From: CAZAFL01 sp964484465
GTDB lineage: Bacteria > Bacteroidota > Ignavibacteria > UBA10030 > SZUA-254
Length of the DNA stretch: 37,540 nt
Reading direction: 5' to 3'
Assembly: GCA_964484465.1 (NCBI GenBank)
Contig: CAZAFL010000029.1
Coordinates: 1 to 37,540 of the forward strand
Under the pieces are notes generated by a model, which was not told the origin of the DNA, searched no databases, and worked only from the letters and a program-made list of their open reading frames with translations. Position 1 is the first letter of the stretch, and each line of letters opens with the position of its first letter. A program made the translations under genes and the position numbers. Below are positions 1-7,387 of this stretch, piece after piece.

Positions 1-1
1 T

Positions 2-223
2 CAATACTTCAGCCCGCATCAGGCATATTTGTATCAACAATATTATCCTCTTACAAAAGAAGTGTACATTATTTCGCGCGCGGATAATTATGGAGTTGCA
101 GCCGGCTTCACATCATTTATTACGAGCGCACCGGGTCAAAAAATTGTAGTGAAAAACGGACTTGCACCTGCAACGATGCCTGTCCGACTTGTTGAACTTA
201 CGAATAGGAGCATTCAGCAGTGA
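2..223 (+). CDS. PstS-like phosphate-binding protein, C-terminal fragment
   Basis: The frame is open to the left edge of the window, so only the last 73 residues are present and the start lies outside. The visible tail includes YPLTKEVYI, a G-V-A-A-G-F-T-S-F-I run and an A-T-M-P-V-R-L-V-E-L ending. This resembles the C-terminal lobe of periplasmic phosphate-binding proteins of the PstS/SphX family, which deliver phosphate to an ABC importer. The stop codon overlaps the GTG start of the next gene (GTGA), so the two are probably co-translated. No Pst permease or ATPase gene follows, so these may lie upstream. The family is recognised by pattern from a short fragment; another solute-binding protein remains possible. 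Confidence 0.7.
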   Translation, partial: QYFSPHQAYLYQQYYPLTKEVYIISRADNYGVAAGFTSFITSAPGQKIVVKNGLAPATMPVRLVELTNRSIQQ

Positions 224-1743
224 AACCATACAGACACATGACCTTCATTCTGTTATCGATGCTGTTCATGTCCATATCGAACACCTTCGCTGATGATCCA
301 CTGAAAGCAGGGAAGGAAGCCCTGCAAAAAGGGGATCTGCAGACAGCAATTTCCTTGTTGAAAGATGCGGTCGATAAAGACAAGAAAAATCCGGAGCCAT
401 ATTACTGGCTTGGCACTGCCCTGATTAAGGCAGATTCTCTGGACCATGCTGAGACTATACTGATCCAGGGAAGGGAATTAAACCCCAATAATGCTGCGGT
501 CTATATGGGGATGGGAGATCTTTACGCAAAAAAACGTCTGACTGCTGTTGCCATCGAACAGTATAAAAAAGCGGTTGAGCTTGAGCCGAAGAATATCAAC
601 TATCTCATCATTCTTGCCCAAGCTCAAAAGAAAAATCGTCAGTATAATGATGCCTCGACGACATATCAACAGGCACTTGCATTCGATTCGATGAATATTC
701 CCGTGCTTCGTGAACTGAGTTCGATATATTATCGCGCCAAACAGTATGCGAATGCGGGTGTGTTTCTTGGCAAACTGGTAAAATTGCAGCCCGACTCGTT
801 GAATTATCAAATCATGTATGTGAAAGCACTCTACGAAACAAAGAATTATCCGGGGTTGATTCCGGTTGCCGATTCTTTGGTAAAAAGGGATGCTTCTCTT
901 TCCGATATCCAAACAATGCTCGCAGAAGCATATCAAGTAACGGGACAAACAAAATTAGTTATCGAGGCATACTCGAAATTGAATGCTGACTCGATTAAAA
1001 AAATTGATGATCTTGTCAGATATGCACGAGCGCTGCAGTCGGATCAGCAATACGATAAAGCAGAAGTAATATATTTCAGAGCATTTCATAAGGACTCTAC
1101 ACGTTGTGATCTACCGTATTTTATCGGAACAAACGAGATGAGCCTCAAGAAGTATGATGCAGCTGTCGAGATGTTCGATAAGAAAATCGCATGCGATACA
1201 TCCACTAATTTCCGGTACGCATCGAATCTCAACGCGGCAATGTGTTTGATGCAAAGCAAGAATTTCAAGGGCGCGAGAGACCACGTGAAACAAGCTCTCG
1301 ATTATCGGCCCGAGGACATCAAGGCATGGCAGACCCTGGCGCAATGCTACGGACTCATGGAACAATATGCAGACGAAGTGGCCACATATAAAAAAGTGAT
1401 TGAACTCGCGTCGAGTGCCAATACAAACGGCGACGAAGGGAAATATGATAAACAACTTCAGGAAGCATACAAGATGGTCGGCGTTCGCCTGCTCATCGAT
1501 GCCACAAAAGACAAGAATCCAGAAACGAATAAGGCGAAGTATGGTAATGCTGCTGAATATTTGAAAAAAGCCCTTCAGCTCGACCCAGGAGATTGCCCTG
1601 CATTGCTTTGGTTGGCCCAATCATATCAGAACAGCAACAACAAAGAGGAAGCCATACGGTATTACAAGAAGATTCTTGAGCTGAAGTGCGCAAAACAGAT
1701 GGAGGAAGCAAAGCACGGGCTGGAAGTACTTGGCGTGAAGTAA
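220..1743 (+). CDS. Secreted tetratricopeptide-repeat protein
   Basis: This 507-residue protein starts at GTG, with AGGAG at 206-210 placed nine bases upstream. The N-terminus has a hydrophobic stretch (about residues 8-20) followed by S-N-T-F-A-D-D, a good signal peptidase I site, so the mature protein should be periplasmic or outer-membrane associated. The rest is an almost uninterrupted solenoid of 34-residue TPR units from about residue 29 to 500, seen as repeated [W/Y]-x2-[L/I/M]-G and A-x3-[Y/F]-x-K-A patterns. TPR solenoids bind other proteins, and no enzymatic domain is visible. Coupling to the PstS-like gene upstream suggests a shared transcript but does not prove a shared role. A hairpin terminator follows the stop codon. 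Confidence 0.85.
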   Translation: MKPYRHMTFILLSMLFMSISNTFADDPLKAGKEALQKGDLQTAISLLKDAVDKDKKNPEPYYWLGTALIKADSLDHAETILIQGRELNPNNAAVYMGMGDLYAKKRLTAVAIEQYKKAVELEPKNINYLIILAQAQKKNRQYNDASTTYQQALAFDSMNIPVLRELSSIYYRAKQYANAGVFLGKLVKLQPDSLNYQIMYVKALYETKNYPGLIPVADSLVKRDASLSDIQTMLAEAYQVTGQTKLVIEAYSKLNADSIKKIDDLVRYARALQSDQQYDKAEVIYFRAFHKDSTRCDLPYFIGTNEMSLKKYDAAVEMFDKKIACDTSTNFRYASNLNAAMCLMQSKNFKGARDHVKQALDYRPEDIKAWQTLAQCYGLMEQYADEVATYKKVIELASSANTNGDEGKYDKQLQEAYKMVGVRLLIDATKDKNPETNKAKYGNAAEYLKKALQLDPGDCPALLWLAQSYQNSNNKEEAIRYYKKILELKCAKQMEEAKHGLEVLGVK

Positions 1744-1766
1744 TTCCTCTCTTTTCGACCAATACG

Positions 1767-1806
1767 AAATGAGGAAGCCGATAATTCGACTTTCTCATTT
1801 TTTTTT
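1767..1806 (+). terminator. Intrinsic terminator after the TPR gene
   Basis: AAATGAGGAA (1767-1776) pairs with TTTCTCATTT (1791-1800), giving ten base pairs including one G-U, around a 14-base loop. A run of T continues directly from the 3' arm to 1806. It lies 24 bases after the stop codon of the TPR gene. Confidence 0.75.
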
Positions 1807-1980
1807 ACTATCTTATCGGCGCCTTCCGAAAAGGTTGGTCCCATCGTTGGCATTAATTCGCGTTTGTAATCAATAAAGTATGGAAAATCAGCTTGTCTGC
1901 ATGCACAGACTGACTGTAGTAGTAGAGAAAAACAAATTAACATTTAATCGCACGTATTTCGAAAGGGTGAATATCAGGTC

Positions 1981-4200
1981 ATGGAATTAACACTTATCCT
2001 TGTCATCAGCGTCATCGGCCTGCTTGCGGCATGGTTCCTCGCCCGCTGGGTCCTTGCCAAGAGCACCGGCAGCGAAGCGATGCAAAAGATTTCCAACGCT
2101 ATTAAAGAGGGCGCTGAGGCCTTTCTCCGCCGACAGAACAGAACAATTATCATGCTGGCAATCCTCATTGCCGTGGTGTTGTTTATTGGATATGGTTTTG
2201 TACGAAGCCATCATGATTTCGACCCGGTTGCGAGCCCTCTCGAGCTTGCATCGTGGATTACCCTCTCATTTGTTCTCGGCGCACTATGTTCCGTTATTGC
2301 CGGCTATGTGGGTATGTGGGTATCGATTCGAAGTAATATCCGAACTGCGACAGCCGCGCTTACGAGTCTCAACGATGCCCTGAGGATCGCTCTCCGTGGT
2401 GGTGCCGTTTCAGGATTGCTTGTTGTGGCAATGAGCCTGCTCGGTGTAGGAGGTCTGTATGCGATTGTCAGTACCTTCTCGCATGTCGAGCCCACCAAAA
2501 TCCCGTTATTGATTGTTGGGTACGGTTTTGGCGCTTCGTTTGTCGCACTCTTTGCTCAGCTGGGTGGCGGTATCTATACGAAAGCGGCTGATGTCGGTGC
2601 TGACCTTGTTGGAAAAGTTGAAGCCGGAATTCCTGAAGACGACCCGCGGAATCCCGCAGTCGTTGCCGACCTCGTTGGAGATAATGTTGGAGACTGTGCA
2701 GGCCGTGGTGCGGATCTATTTGAATCTACTGCAGCAGAAAACATCGGCGCGATGATTTTGGGTGCGTCACTCGCGGCTGCTGCTGAGAAAATGAACCTCG
2801 CTTTTTCCGCAGGTGTTGTCGGTGTTATGATGTTCCCGCTGGTTGCGCGTGCGTTTGGAATTATCGCGTCGATTGTCGGCATCCTCAGCGTGCGTATGGA
2901 TAAAGAAGAGAAGATGGACCCAATGCAGGCACTTAATCGCGGTTACTATTTCGCGGTCATTCTTGCGATGATCGCATTTGGTCTGTCGACACACTGGCTG
3001 TTGAATTCTCCAAATGCCCCTGATGCATGGTGGCATTTCTTCCTTTGTGGTGTCATCGGTGTTTTAACTTCCGTCGCGTTTGTCTATATCACTCAGTATT
3101 ACACGGAATACAAGTATTCACCTGTTCAAAGGATTGCAGAAGCTTCAAAGACAGGTCCGGCAACAAACATTATCGCGGGCATTGGCGTTGGTTTCGAATG
3201 TACGTGGATGCCGACGCTTGTCATGGGTGCTGCGCTGCTGGCTTCGTATTACCTCGGAGCTTCAAGCGGCCTCCCACATGCGGGCCTGTTCGGTACAGCA
3301 GTTTCGACTATGGGTATGCTTGCCACGGCGGCCTATATTCTCGCCATGGATACGTTCGGTCCGATTACGGATAACGCCGGTGGAATAGTTGAGATGTCGC
3401 AACAACCTGAAGAGGTAAGAATGAAAACCGACCGGCTCGATTCGGTTGGTAATACAACGAAAGCGCTCACAAAAGGGTACGCGGTAGGTTCTGCAGCATT
3501 GGCTGCGTTCCTCCTTTTCCAGGCGTATATGGATGAAGTTGCTCAGTATGCAGGCAAGGCGATGGAGGCGGTTAACCTTGCCAATCCTGTCGTGTTCGTC
3601 GGCGGTTTGATTGGAGCTGCACTGGTGTTTCTCTTTTCAGCAATGGCGATTCGTGCAGTGGGAAGCGCCGCACAATCGATCATTGAAGAAGTCCGACGTC
3701 AGTACGCAAAGCTGCCTCGGCTGAATGATATTATCCAGTTCCCTGCAGATTTCAAGCCTGAGTATGGCTCTTGCGTTGATATTGTGACAAGGGCTGCGTT
3801 GCGGAAAATGGTTGCGCCTGGCTTACTTGTCGTGTTGACGCCGATTGGAGTAGGACTGATTTTCAAAGTATTCATCACACCCGGCAATCCTCTTGTATCA
3901 GCGGAAGCGGTCGCAGGTTTGCTGATGGTCGGTACGATCGTAGGTATTCTTACCGCGTTGTTCCTCAACAATGGCGGCGGTGCGTGGGATAATGCAAAGA
4001 AATATATCGAAACCGGCGCTCACGGTGGAAAATATCTCACAATGCCGGACGGGAAAAAAATGAAGAACCCGACTCATGGTGCTGCAGTAGTCGGTGACAC
4101 GGTGGGCGATCCGTTCAAGGACACAGCCGGCCCGTCGCTCCACGTGCTGATTAAATTGCTTTCGACGATTACGCTGGTGCTTGCACCGTTGTTTATTTAG
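1981..4200 (+). CDS. hppA: Membrane-bound H+-translocating pyrophosphatase, K+-independent type
   Basis: This 739-residue polytopic membrane protein couples hydrolysis of pyrophosphate to ion pumping across the cytoplasmic membrane. About 15-16 hydrophobic segments span the whole length. The family's catalytic loops are complete: a G-A-D-L-V-G-K-V-E motif near residue 207, then a DDPRNP/VGDNVGD acidic stretch, and near the C-terminus GDTVGDPFKDTAGPS. In the motif that sets potassium dependence (G490-N-T-T-K494-A-L-T497), Lys and Thr occupy the positions that are Ala and Gly/Ala in K+-dependent enzymes. This predicts a K+-independent, proton-pumping enzyme, because Na+-pumping members belong to the K+-dependent branch. 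It appears to be a single-gene transcript, with a terminator on each side. Confidence 0.97.
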   Translation: MELTLILVISVIGLLAAWFLARWVLAKSTGSEAMQKISNAIKEGAEAFLRRQNRTIIMLAILIAVVLFIGYGFVRSHHDFDPVASPLELASWITLSFVLGALCSVIAGYVGMWVSIRSNIRTATAALTSLNDALRIALRGGAVSGLLVVAMSLLGVGGLYAIVSTFSHVEPTKIPLLIVGYGFGASFVALFAQLGGGIYTKAADVGADLVGKVEAGIPEDDPRNPAVVADLVGDNVGDCAGRGADLFESTAAENIGAMILGASLAAAAEKMNLAFSAGVVGVMMFPLVARAFGIIASIVGILSVRMDKEEKMDPMQALNRGYYFAVILAMIAFGLSTHWLLNSPNAPDAWWHFFLCGVIGVLTSVAFVYITQYYTEYKYSPVQRIAEASKTGPATNIIAGIGVGFECTWMPTLVMGAALLASYYLGASSGLPHAGLFGTAVSTMGMLATAAYILAMDTFGPITDNAGGIVEMSQQPEEVRMKTDRLDSVGNTTKALTKGYAVGSAALAAFLLFQAYMDEVAQYAGKAMEAVNLANPVVFVGGLIGAALVFLFSAMAIRAVGSAAQSIIEEVRRQYAKLPRLNDIIQFPADFKPEYGSCVDIVTRAALRKMVAPGLLVVLTPIGVGLIFKVFITPGNPLVSAEAVAGLLMVGTIVGILTALFLNNGGGAWDNAKKYIETGAHGGKYLTMPDGKKMKNPTHGAAVVGDTVGDPFKDTAGPSLHVLIKLLSTITLVLAPLFI

Positions 4201-4251
4201 ATGTTGGATTTGAAAATGTAAATGTAAAAGGTAACGGTTGTTATTTTAGGA

Positions 4252-4283
4252 TGGGTTCACATTGCGTGAACCCATTTTTGTTT
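4252..4283 (+). terminator. Intrinsic terminator after hppA
   Basis: TGGGTTCAC (4252-4260) and GTGAACCCA (4266-4274) form a perfect nine-pair stem with a five-base loop. TTTTTGTTT follows. It lies about 50 bases after the hppA stop codon. Confidence 0.9.
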
Positions 4284-4328
4284 CTATTATTCAGTTAAAG
4301 AATTGTATTACGGATGACATTTACCCAG

Positions 4329-4357
4329 TTGAATGTACCATTCTCTTTTTGTATATT
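4329..4357 (+). promoter_or_regulatory. Predicted sigma-70-type promoter of the aspartase/fumarase gene
   Basis: TTGAAT (4329-4334) and TATATT (4352-4357) are separated by 17 bases and lie between the hppA terminator and the start codon at 4422. The same TTG-N3/17/TATATT pattern recurs upstream of the tRNA-Thr locus. Confidence 0.6.
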
Positions 4358-4421
4358 TTTTCCGTAGTATTGATGCGTTCATTCCAATTTCTTATGAATT
4401 CCAACACTCTGGAGAATTCTG

Positions 4422-5816
4422 ATGAATTATCGAACTGAAAAAGACTCTCTCGGCGACAGACAAATTCCTGCCGATGCGTATTACGGCGTTCAAACAGATC
4501 GTGCAATAGAGAATTTTCCCATAAGCGGACTCAAACCGAAACCGTCGTATGTCGAAGCAACCGTTCACATCAAAAAAGCTGCGGCAAAAGTCAATAAGGA
4601 TTTGAATTTACTCGATGCAAAAAAAGCGGACGCTATCATACAGGCTGCAGATGAAATATTGAACGGGAAATTTCGTGAATGGTTCGTTGTGGATGTCTAC
4701 CAGGCAGGAGCAGGAACCTCCCATAATATGAACGCGAATGAAGTCATAGCAAACAGGGCAATCGAAATCCTCGGCGGAAAAAAAGGAGATTACACGATTA
4801 TCAATCCGAACGACGACGTGAATATGGCTCAATCGACGAATGATGTTTGCCCGACTGCGATTCGTATAGGCTCTTTGATTGAAGTGCGGAAGCTTTTGCC
4901 TGTTATTGAGGAACTTGAAAAGGCTTTACTCGCCAAAGGAAAGGAATTTGATGCGGTCGTGAAATCCGGACGAACACACTTAATGGATGCAGTACCGGTG
5001 CGACTGGGCCAGGAATTTACAGCCTATGGCGTGAATATCCGCAAACATCGCAAAGCCATTGAACATGCATCTGAAGCATTAAAGGAGCTCGGCATTGGAG
5101 GCACTGCAACTGGCACCGGCTTAAACGCACATCCGAAATATCGCCCGATGATGGTCAAAGAACTCAATCAGCAGGTCGGGATTAATTTTACGATGGCGGA
5201 AGATTATTTCGAATCGATGCAGAGCTTGCGTCCGATGCTCGAGCTTTCGAATGCCCTTCGTAATTTCGCTCAGGACCTCTCACGGATCTGTAACGATATA
5301 CGCCTTCTCGGCTCGGGACCGAAAACAGGATTGATGGAAATAAATTTACCTGCTGTACAGCCCGGCTCATCGATAATGCCCGGCAAAGTTAATCCATCCA
5401 TGGTCGAAATGATGAACATGGTTTGTTTCCAGGTCATCGGGTGCGATACAACTGTGCTAATGTCCGCGCAAGCGGGACAGCTCGAGCTCAACGTGATGAT
5501 GCCTGTGGTTGCGTTCAACCTTCTTCATGAAATCGAAATACTCCGGACATCCATCACCGTGTTCAACAAATATTGTGTTCAGGGATTAACGGCAAATCCG
5601 GAACGCTGTCAGATGTATGCCGAAAACAGCACGAGCGTTGTAACTGTACTGAATCCTCATATTGGCTATCTGAAAGCTGCAGAGATTGCGAAAGAGTATC
5701 TCAAATCGGGAAAACCTATCAGACAGCTCGTTCTGGAAAAAGGCTTATTGACTGCCGACCAGCTTGAGAAAATCTTTGACCTGCGGGGTATGACGGAACC
5801 GGGTATTCACAAATGA
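4422..5816 (+). CDS. aspA: Aspartate ammonia-lyase (class II fumarase/aspartase family)
   Basis: This 464-residue member of the aspartase/fumarase superfamily carries the family signature GSSIMPGKVNP at 315-325, which holds the catalytic serine loop. Several positions favour aspartase (L-aspartate to fumarate plus ammonia) over fumarase C: PADAYYGVQT with RAIENF near the N-terminus, GAGTS rather than GSGTQ in the substrate loop, and QSTND rather than QSSND. The G-T-G-L-N-x-H-P segment is shared by both enzymes. A GGAG ribosome site precedes the ATG by eight bases. The gene has its own promoter and stands alone. Fumarase activity cannot be excluded by reading alone, so the superfamily is certain and the substrate moderately so. 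Confidence 0.85.
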   Translation: MNYRTEKDSLGDRQIPADAYYGVQTDRAIENFPISGLKPKPSYVEATVHIKKAAAKVNKDLNLLDAKKADAIIQAADEILNGKFREWFVVDVYQAGAGTSHNMNANEVIANRAIEILGGKKGDYTIINPNDDVNMAQSTNDVCPTAIRIGSLIEVRKLLPVIEELEKALLAKGKEFDAVVKSGRTHLMDAVPVRLGQEFTAYGVNIRKHRKAIEHASEALKELGIGGTATGTGLNAHPKYRPMMVKELNQQVGINFTMAEDYFESMQSLRPMLELSNALRNFAQDLSRICNDIRLLGSGPKTGLMEINLPAVQPGSSIMPGKVNPSMVEMMNMVCFQVIGCDTTVLMSAQAGQLELNVMMPVVAFNLLHEIEILRTSITVFNKYCVQGLTANPERCQMYAENSTSVVTVLNPHIGYLKAAEIAKEYLKSGKPIRQLVLEKGLLTADQLEKIFDLRGMTEPGIHK

Positions 5817-5896
5817 AGTTGAAGCAAGAACGTGGTACCTTGCGACTCTTAATGATTATTGCGTCTTAGACAGAAGTGAACCTGCATAAATGATAG

Positions 5897-5925
5897 TTGA
5901 AACTCTCAGGGAATTTTCCTTTATT
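5897..5925 (+). promoter_or_regulatory. Possible promoter of the ferredoxin gene
   Basis: TTGAAA (5897-5902) and TTTATT (5920-5925) are separated by 17 bases, about 40 bases upstream of the ferredoxin start. The -10 is one base from the TATATT used elsewhere in the window. Confidence 0.4.
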
Positions 5926-5966
5926 GTATCAGATCAACAACTATTTTTAATGAAAAGGAAATCGTA

Positions 5967-6374
5967 ATGGCAGAAACACCGACACCTGTGCAACCGAAAC
6001 CGGCAGTTGCAGCCGCTCCCAGAAAAAAACGGCCCAAGGAGCTTGCGGTTATTAATCAGCAGGGATGTACGGGGTGTGAGGTGTGCCTCGAATTTTGCCC
6101 GGTCGATTGCATCTATGTGGTTGCGGGGCCGGACTATGATGTCCACAAGAAACTCGTTGAAATCGACCTCGATGTTTGTATCGGCTGCAAACTGTGCGTG
6201 AAGTATTGTCCGTGGGAAACGATCGACATGATTCCTACCGAGCAGGCGAATGAGGTTGCACGTGACTGGACTCAGCGGACTGTGTTACCCGATAAAGAAT
6301 GGATGAAGGGGGGAAAAGCGGAGGTCGGGGAATTCTTCCCGACTGTGTTTTACGGAGAAAAACCTGCTGTATAA
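5967..6374 (+). CDS. 2x[4Fe-4S] ferredoxin-type protein
   Basis: This 135-residue soluble protein has two C-x2-C-x2-C-x3-C-P motifs: Cys34, 37, 40 and 44, and Cys71, 74, 77 and 81. These bind two cubane clusters and make the protein a low-potential electron carrier. The N-terminal 25 residues are a proline/alanine-rich, basic extension. About 50 residues follow the second cluster (W-M-K-G-G-K then E-F-F-P-T-V-F-Y-G), so the protein is about twice the size of a minimal clostridial ferredoxin. An additional Cys48 lies after the first motif. AAGGA precedes the ATG. It appears monocistronic and its redox partner is not in the window; oxidoreductases such as 2-oxoacid:ferredoxin oxidoreductases are typical partners of this class. 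Confidence 0.9.
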   Translation: MAETPTPVQPKPAVAAAPRKKRPKELAVINQQGCTGCEVCLEFCPVDCIYVVAGPDYDVHKKLVEIDLDVCIGCKLCVKYCPWETIDMIPTEQANEVARDWTQRTVLPDKEWMKGGKAEVGEFFPTVFYGEKPAV

Positions 6375-6383
6375 GAAGTGATG

Positions 6384-6415
6384 CCCTTCCCTTGGCGAGA
6401 AGGGATCATTTATTT
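6384..6415. terminator. Weak hairpin between convergent genes
   Basis: CCCTTC (6384-6389) and GAAGGG (6399-6404) form a six-pair stem with a nine-base loop. The T-rich stretch 6409-6417 follows on the plus strand. It sits in the 31 bases between the convergent ferredoxin and response regulator genes. Confidence 0.4.
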
Positions 6416-6777
6416 TTCGTCACGAAACGGATTGAATCGAAAAGATCGCCGAGGTCATACGGTTTTTCAATCACATCATCGGCGCCAAGCTCCTTACATT
6501 TCTGTATATTCCTCATATCGGCATAGGCAGTAAGCATTATTGTTTTAATGGACGGGTGACTTTTCCGTATGTACTCGAGCACCTGAAACCCCGTTACCTT
6601 CGGCATTTTGATATCGAGGACGGCGACGTCAATCTTCTTTTCCTTTAAAGCCTGCAGAGCCGCTTCTCCTCCGCCGACAACAGTTACCTGATATCCTTCA
6701 GCTCCAAGCTGTTCACCTAGTGTTGAACGCAGAGTCTCGTCGTCATCTGCAACAAGTATATGATGCACGTCGGGCAT
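6406..6777 (-). CDS. Single-domain response regulator (CheY-like receiver)
   Basis: This 123-residue protein consists only of a receiver domain. The acidic pocket D11-D12-D13, the phospho-acceptor D55 in V-L-D-I-K-M-P, T83 in M-L-T-A and K105 in E-K-P are all present, so phosphorylation by a histidine kinase is expected. No DNA-binding or enzymatic output domain follows. I chose the internal ATG at 6777 because AAAGGA lies just upstream and the homologous domain begins there; a longer frame to 6840 adds residues unlike the family. No kinase gene is nearby. Such orphan receivers usually act by protein-protein contact or as phosphorelay intermediates. Confidence 0.9.
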   Translation of the reverse strand: MPDVHHILVADDDETLRSTLGEQLGAEGYQVTVVGGGEAALQALKEKKIDVAVLDIKMPKVTGFQVLEYIRKSHPSIKTIMLTAYADMRNIQKCKELGADDVIEKPYDLGDLFDSIRFVTKNK

Positions 6778-6884
6778 ATGGAATTCCTTTTGTCTTCTTT
6801 TTGCATCGAAGATATGAAAATGAAAAATGAAATTCAACACGGAGTCCGTACCCGCTGCGATAGCTCAATTCGTTTCATTTTGCC

Positions 6885-6913
6885 TTGTTTCAATAGGCAA
6901 AGTTTCGTATATT
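6885..6913 (+). promoter_or_regulatory. Predicted promoter of the tRNA-Thr locus
   Basis: TTGTTT (6885-6890), a 17-base spacer and TATATT (6908-6913) are followed by a GC-rich GCGGG start region, a feature typical of growth-rate-controlled stable RNA promoters. The first tRNA-like sequence begins 30 bases downstream. No equivalent promoter is seen between the broken 5' half and the intact tRNA, so one transcript probably covers the whole locus. Confidence 0.6.
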
Positions 6914-6970
6914 ATGCGGGCAAAGTTGGAAAATTCGCATTCTGCTGAAGTAGCTCAGCTGGTAGAGCAG

Positions 6971-7196
6971 TCCCGACAATTTCTTGCCTGCTGTGCAGGT
7001 GATTGTAAGGGGCGAAATTACCAGAGTAGTAATTCTTGTTTGTGCTGAAGTAGCTCAGCTGGTAGAGCAGCGGTTTCGTAAACCGCAGGTCGTCGGTTCA
7101 AATCCGACCTTCAGCTCAACGTCAGTTGGAAATTGAATGTAATATTTCTGCCCTGTACGGGGGTATCTCAGCAGGCAGGGAAAGAAATTGTCGGGA
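6971..7196 (+). repeat. Inverted-repeat element enclosing tRNA-Thr
   Basis: The left end TCCCGACAATTTCTT (6971-6985) plus GCCTGCT (6986-6992) is complementary to AGCAGGC (7170-7176) plus AAGAAATTGTCGGGA (7182-7196). This gives 22 perfect base pairs with a five-base bulge (AGGGA, 7177-7181) on the right side. The repeat flanks an intact tRNA-Thr and interrupts another. There is no transposase gene and no clear target duplication, so a miniature non-autonomous element is possible but unproven. Confidence 0.75.
7044..7116 (+). tRNA. tRNA-Thr (anticodon CGU)
   Basis: The full cloverleaf is visible. The acceptor pair is GCTGAAG/CTTCAGC (7044-7050, 7109-7115). The D arm is GCTC/GAGC. The anticodon stem is GCGGT/ACCGC (7070-7074, 7082-7086) around the loop TTCGTAA with anticodon CGT. 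The variable loop is AGGTC, and the T arm GTCGG/CCGAC holds loop TTCAAAT. The discriminator is T7116, and the terminal CCA is not fully encoded. It reads the ACG threonine codon. It is the only intact copy at this locus, lying between broken halves of a second copy. Confidence 0.95.
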
Positions 7197-7217
7197 TAAA
7201 CCGCAGGTCGTCGGTTC

Positions 7218-7247
7218 TCAGCCGTAGGCTGATCCGCCTTTGGCGGA
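7218..7247 (+). repeat. Tandem pair of mini-hairpins inserted in a tRNA T-loop
   Basis: Compared with the intact tRNA, exactly 30 bases are inserted between the C and the A of the T-loop. They are two abutting 15-base perfect hairpins: TCAGCCGTAGGCTGA (6-bp stem, 3-base loop) and TCCGCCTTTGGCGGA (6-bp stem, 3-base loop). The insertion keeps the T-stem intact. This looks like a small palindromic interspersed repeat. I see no other copy in this window. Confidence 0.75.
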
Positions 7248-7327
7248 AAATCCGACCTTCAGCTCAAGCTTGTAATGGTTCCGGGTAATCCTGCGCCGGA
7301 TGTGTTAAACCTGTGCTGTGAAATCTG

Positions 7328-7366
7328 TCCTGTCACCTCGTATGTGAGTTGTGCCAGGATTTTTTG
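7328..7366 (+). terminator. Possible terminator after the tRNA locus
   Basis: TCCTG (7328-7332) pairs with CAGGA (7355-7359) and TCAC (7333-7336) with GTGA (7344-7347), leaving an asymmetric bulge. TTTTTT follows at 7360-7365. It is imperfect but well placed between the tRNA locus and the next gene. The rest of 7265-7387 shows nothing recognisable. Confidence 0.4.
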
Positions 7367-7387
7367 TCTTTGTTGAATTCTATCAGA

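Larger units (their letters stand above)
6944..7264 (+). pseudogene. Interrupted tRNA-Thr copy wrapped around an intact tRNA-Thr
   Basis: Bases 6944-6970 are identical to positions 1-27 of the intact tRNA-Thr gene (acceptor strand, D arm, base 27). Bases 7197-7264 repeat it from the third anticodon base through the anticodon 3' stem, variable loop, T arm and acceptor strand to the discriminator. Positions 28-35 (CGGTTTCG) are missing and replaced by 226 bases. A second, 30-base insertion lies in the T-loop at 7218-7247. The acceptor strands GCTGAAG and CTTCAGC of the two outer halves can still pair perfectly. The outer copy lacks a normal anticodon, so it cannot be a standard tRNA. It is either a pseudogene from repeat insertion into a duplicated tRNA gene or a tRNA-like RNA body. 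Confidence 0.8.

Noticed and set aside
1111..1620. A 169-codon minus-strand frame inside the TPR gene
   Set aside because: The plus-strand TPR repeats fully explain the sequence. The antisense frame has no recognisable motif or ribosome site.
5823..5850. Short inverted repeat GCAAG/CTTGC after the aspartase gene
   Set aside because: The five-pair stem has no T-run, too weak to call a terminator.
6760..7048. Two short plus-strand open frames running into the tRNA locus
   Set aside because: They overlap the predicted promoter and tRNA bases, have no ribosome site and no family resemblance.
6944..7264. A group I intron in the tRNA anticodon arm
   Set aside because: Eight tRNA bases are missing at the junction, the insert contains a whole tRNA, and no group I core pairing is visible.
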